A stretch of 5,027 bases of DNA from the NCBI GenBank assembly GCA_002727895.1, contig PBUO01000071.1, forward strand, positions 7,728-12,754, written 5' to 3'. The DNA is from Acidimicrobiaceae bacterium (GTDB lineage Bacteria > Actinomycetota > Acidimicrobiia > Acidimicrobiales > MedAcidi-G1). The notes under the pieces are model-generated. The model was not told the origin of the DNA. It saw only the letters and a list, made by a program, of their open reading frames with translations, and ran no database searches. Position 1 is the stretch's first letter. Each line of letters starts with the position of its first letter. Position numbers and translations under genes: made by a program. Positions 4,995 through 5,027 of this stretch are shown in pieces.

Positions 4995-5027
4995 CGGAAA
5001 CGGCCCCTCGGGGAGGCGGAAGCCCCG

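Larger units (their letters stand above)
4743..5027. other. Non-coding right-end region, rich in repeats and candidate sites
   Basis: These 285 nt have no convincing gene. A minus-strand frame is open from the right edge to 4733, but its codons often end in A or T, unlike all the real genes here, and it encodes Cys/His/Arg-rich repetitive sequence, so I treat it as non-coding. A second minus frame, open from the edge to TGA at 4946-4944, could be the last 27 residues of a gene outside the window; this cannot be decided. The region is visibly less GC-rich than the genes. It contains the DnaA-box-like array, a TTTCGAT direct repeat, a candidate plus-strand promoter and inverted repeats listed separately. 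The epimerase-exonuclease operon promoter should also be here. TTGGAC on the minus strand (4800-4795) is a possible -35, but no good -10 follows. Confidence 0.6.

Noticed and set aside
4733..5025. Minus-strand open frame running from the right edge to a TGA at 4735-4733, with repeated FVHR units and overlapping the epimerase start
   Set aside because: Codon third positions are often A or T, unlike every accepted gene here, the protein is repetitive and Cys/Arg/His-rich without recognisable motifs, and the FVHR repeats are explained by the nonamer array, whose 12-bp steps keep frame.
4944..5027. Possible C-terminal end of a minus-strand gene (27 codons to TGA at 4946-4944)
   Set aside because: Too short to judge; the far part has G/C-ending codons but the last nine do not. 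No recognisable motif. Left open rather than annotated.
4957..5027. Plus-strand frame from GTG at 4957 open to the window end
   Set aside because: No ribosome site, the GTG overlaps the candidate -10, and the 23 residues resemble nothing known.
4932..5027. Resemblance to a SAM-type riboswitch (GTCATGAGG at 4932-4940, later CCCCTCC and GCCCCG)
   Set aside because: The conserved core (a GCAACC-type segment, the closing P1 strand and the GGTGC element) cannot be found in order, and the candidate promoter would start transcription downstream of the GTCATGAG match.
4743..5027. Chromosomal or plasmid origin of replication
   Set aside because: The DnaA-box-like array is suggestive, but there is no dnaA, dnaN, parAB or rep gene, no clearly AT-rich unwinding element, and the flanking genes are not typical origin neighbours. 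Kept as a finding, not a feature.

Overview
The window is a GC-rich, densely packed bacterial chromosome segment. Its base composition, G/C-ending codons, frequent GTG starts, an acyl-CoA carboxylase with a separate epsilon subunit, and a lack of strong Shine-Dalgarno sites at several genes point to an actinobacterium. I suspect an Acidimicrobiia-like lineage, but the sequence alone does not prove that. No mobile element, CRISPR array, tRNA or rRNA was seen.

Layout, left to right: (1) the C-terminal part of a cyclophilin-type peptidyl-prolyl isomerase (+, 1-228) followed 17 nt later by aat, the leucyl/phenylalanyl-tRNA-protein transferase (+, 246-938). (2) Converging on aat with only 10 nt between stops is a minus-strand pair: the acyl-CoA carboxylase carboxyltransferase (beta) subunit (2749-1193), then a small epsilon-subunit gene (1182-949). 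(3) A 67-bp divergent intergenic region separates the carboxylase from a LOG-family phosphoribohydrolase (+, 2817-3401). Each start has a TANNNT hexamer just upstream, which suggests leaderless or nearly leaderless mRNAs. (4) Converging on LOG with a 7-nt gap is a second minus-strand pair: a methylmalonyl-CoA epimerase-like VOC protein (4742-4341), then a stand-alone 5'-3' exonuclease (4344-3409), joined by a GTGA overlap. (5) The last 285 nt (4743-5027) hold no convincing gene but are rich in signals: four DnaA-box-like nonamers in one orientation at 12/24/12-bp steps, a 7-bp direct repeat also at a 12-bp step, a possible plus-strand promoter with a 17-bp spacer, and inverted repeats downstream of it.

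Functionally, the carboxylase and epimerase are two consecutive steps of the propionyl-CoA to succinyl-CoA (methylmalonyl) route, although they lie in separate transcripts and the specificity-determining residue of the carboxylase is not the one usual in strict propionyl-CoA enzymes. The other genes are housekeeping: protein folding, N-degron tagging, nucleotide/cytokinin-type hydrolysis and DNA flap processing. I see no clearly new multi-gene system. The most unusual part of the window is the non-coding right end.
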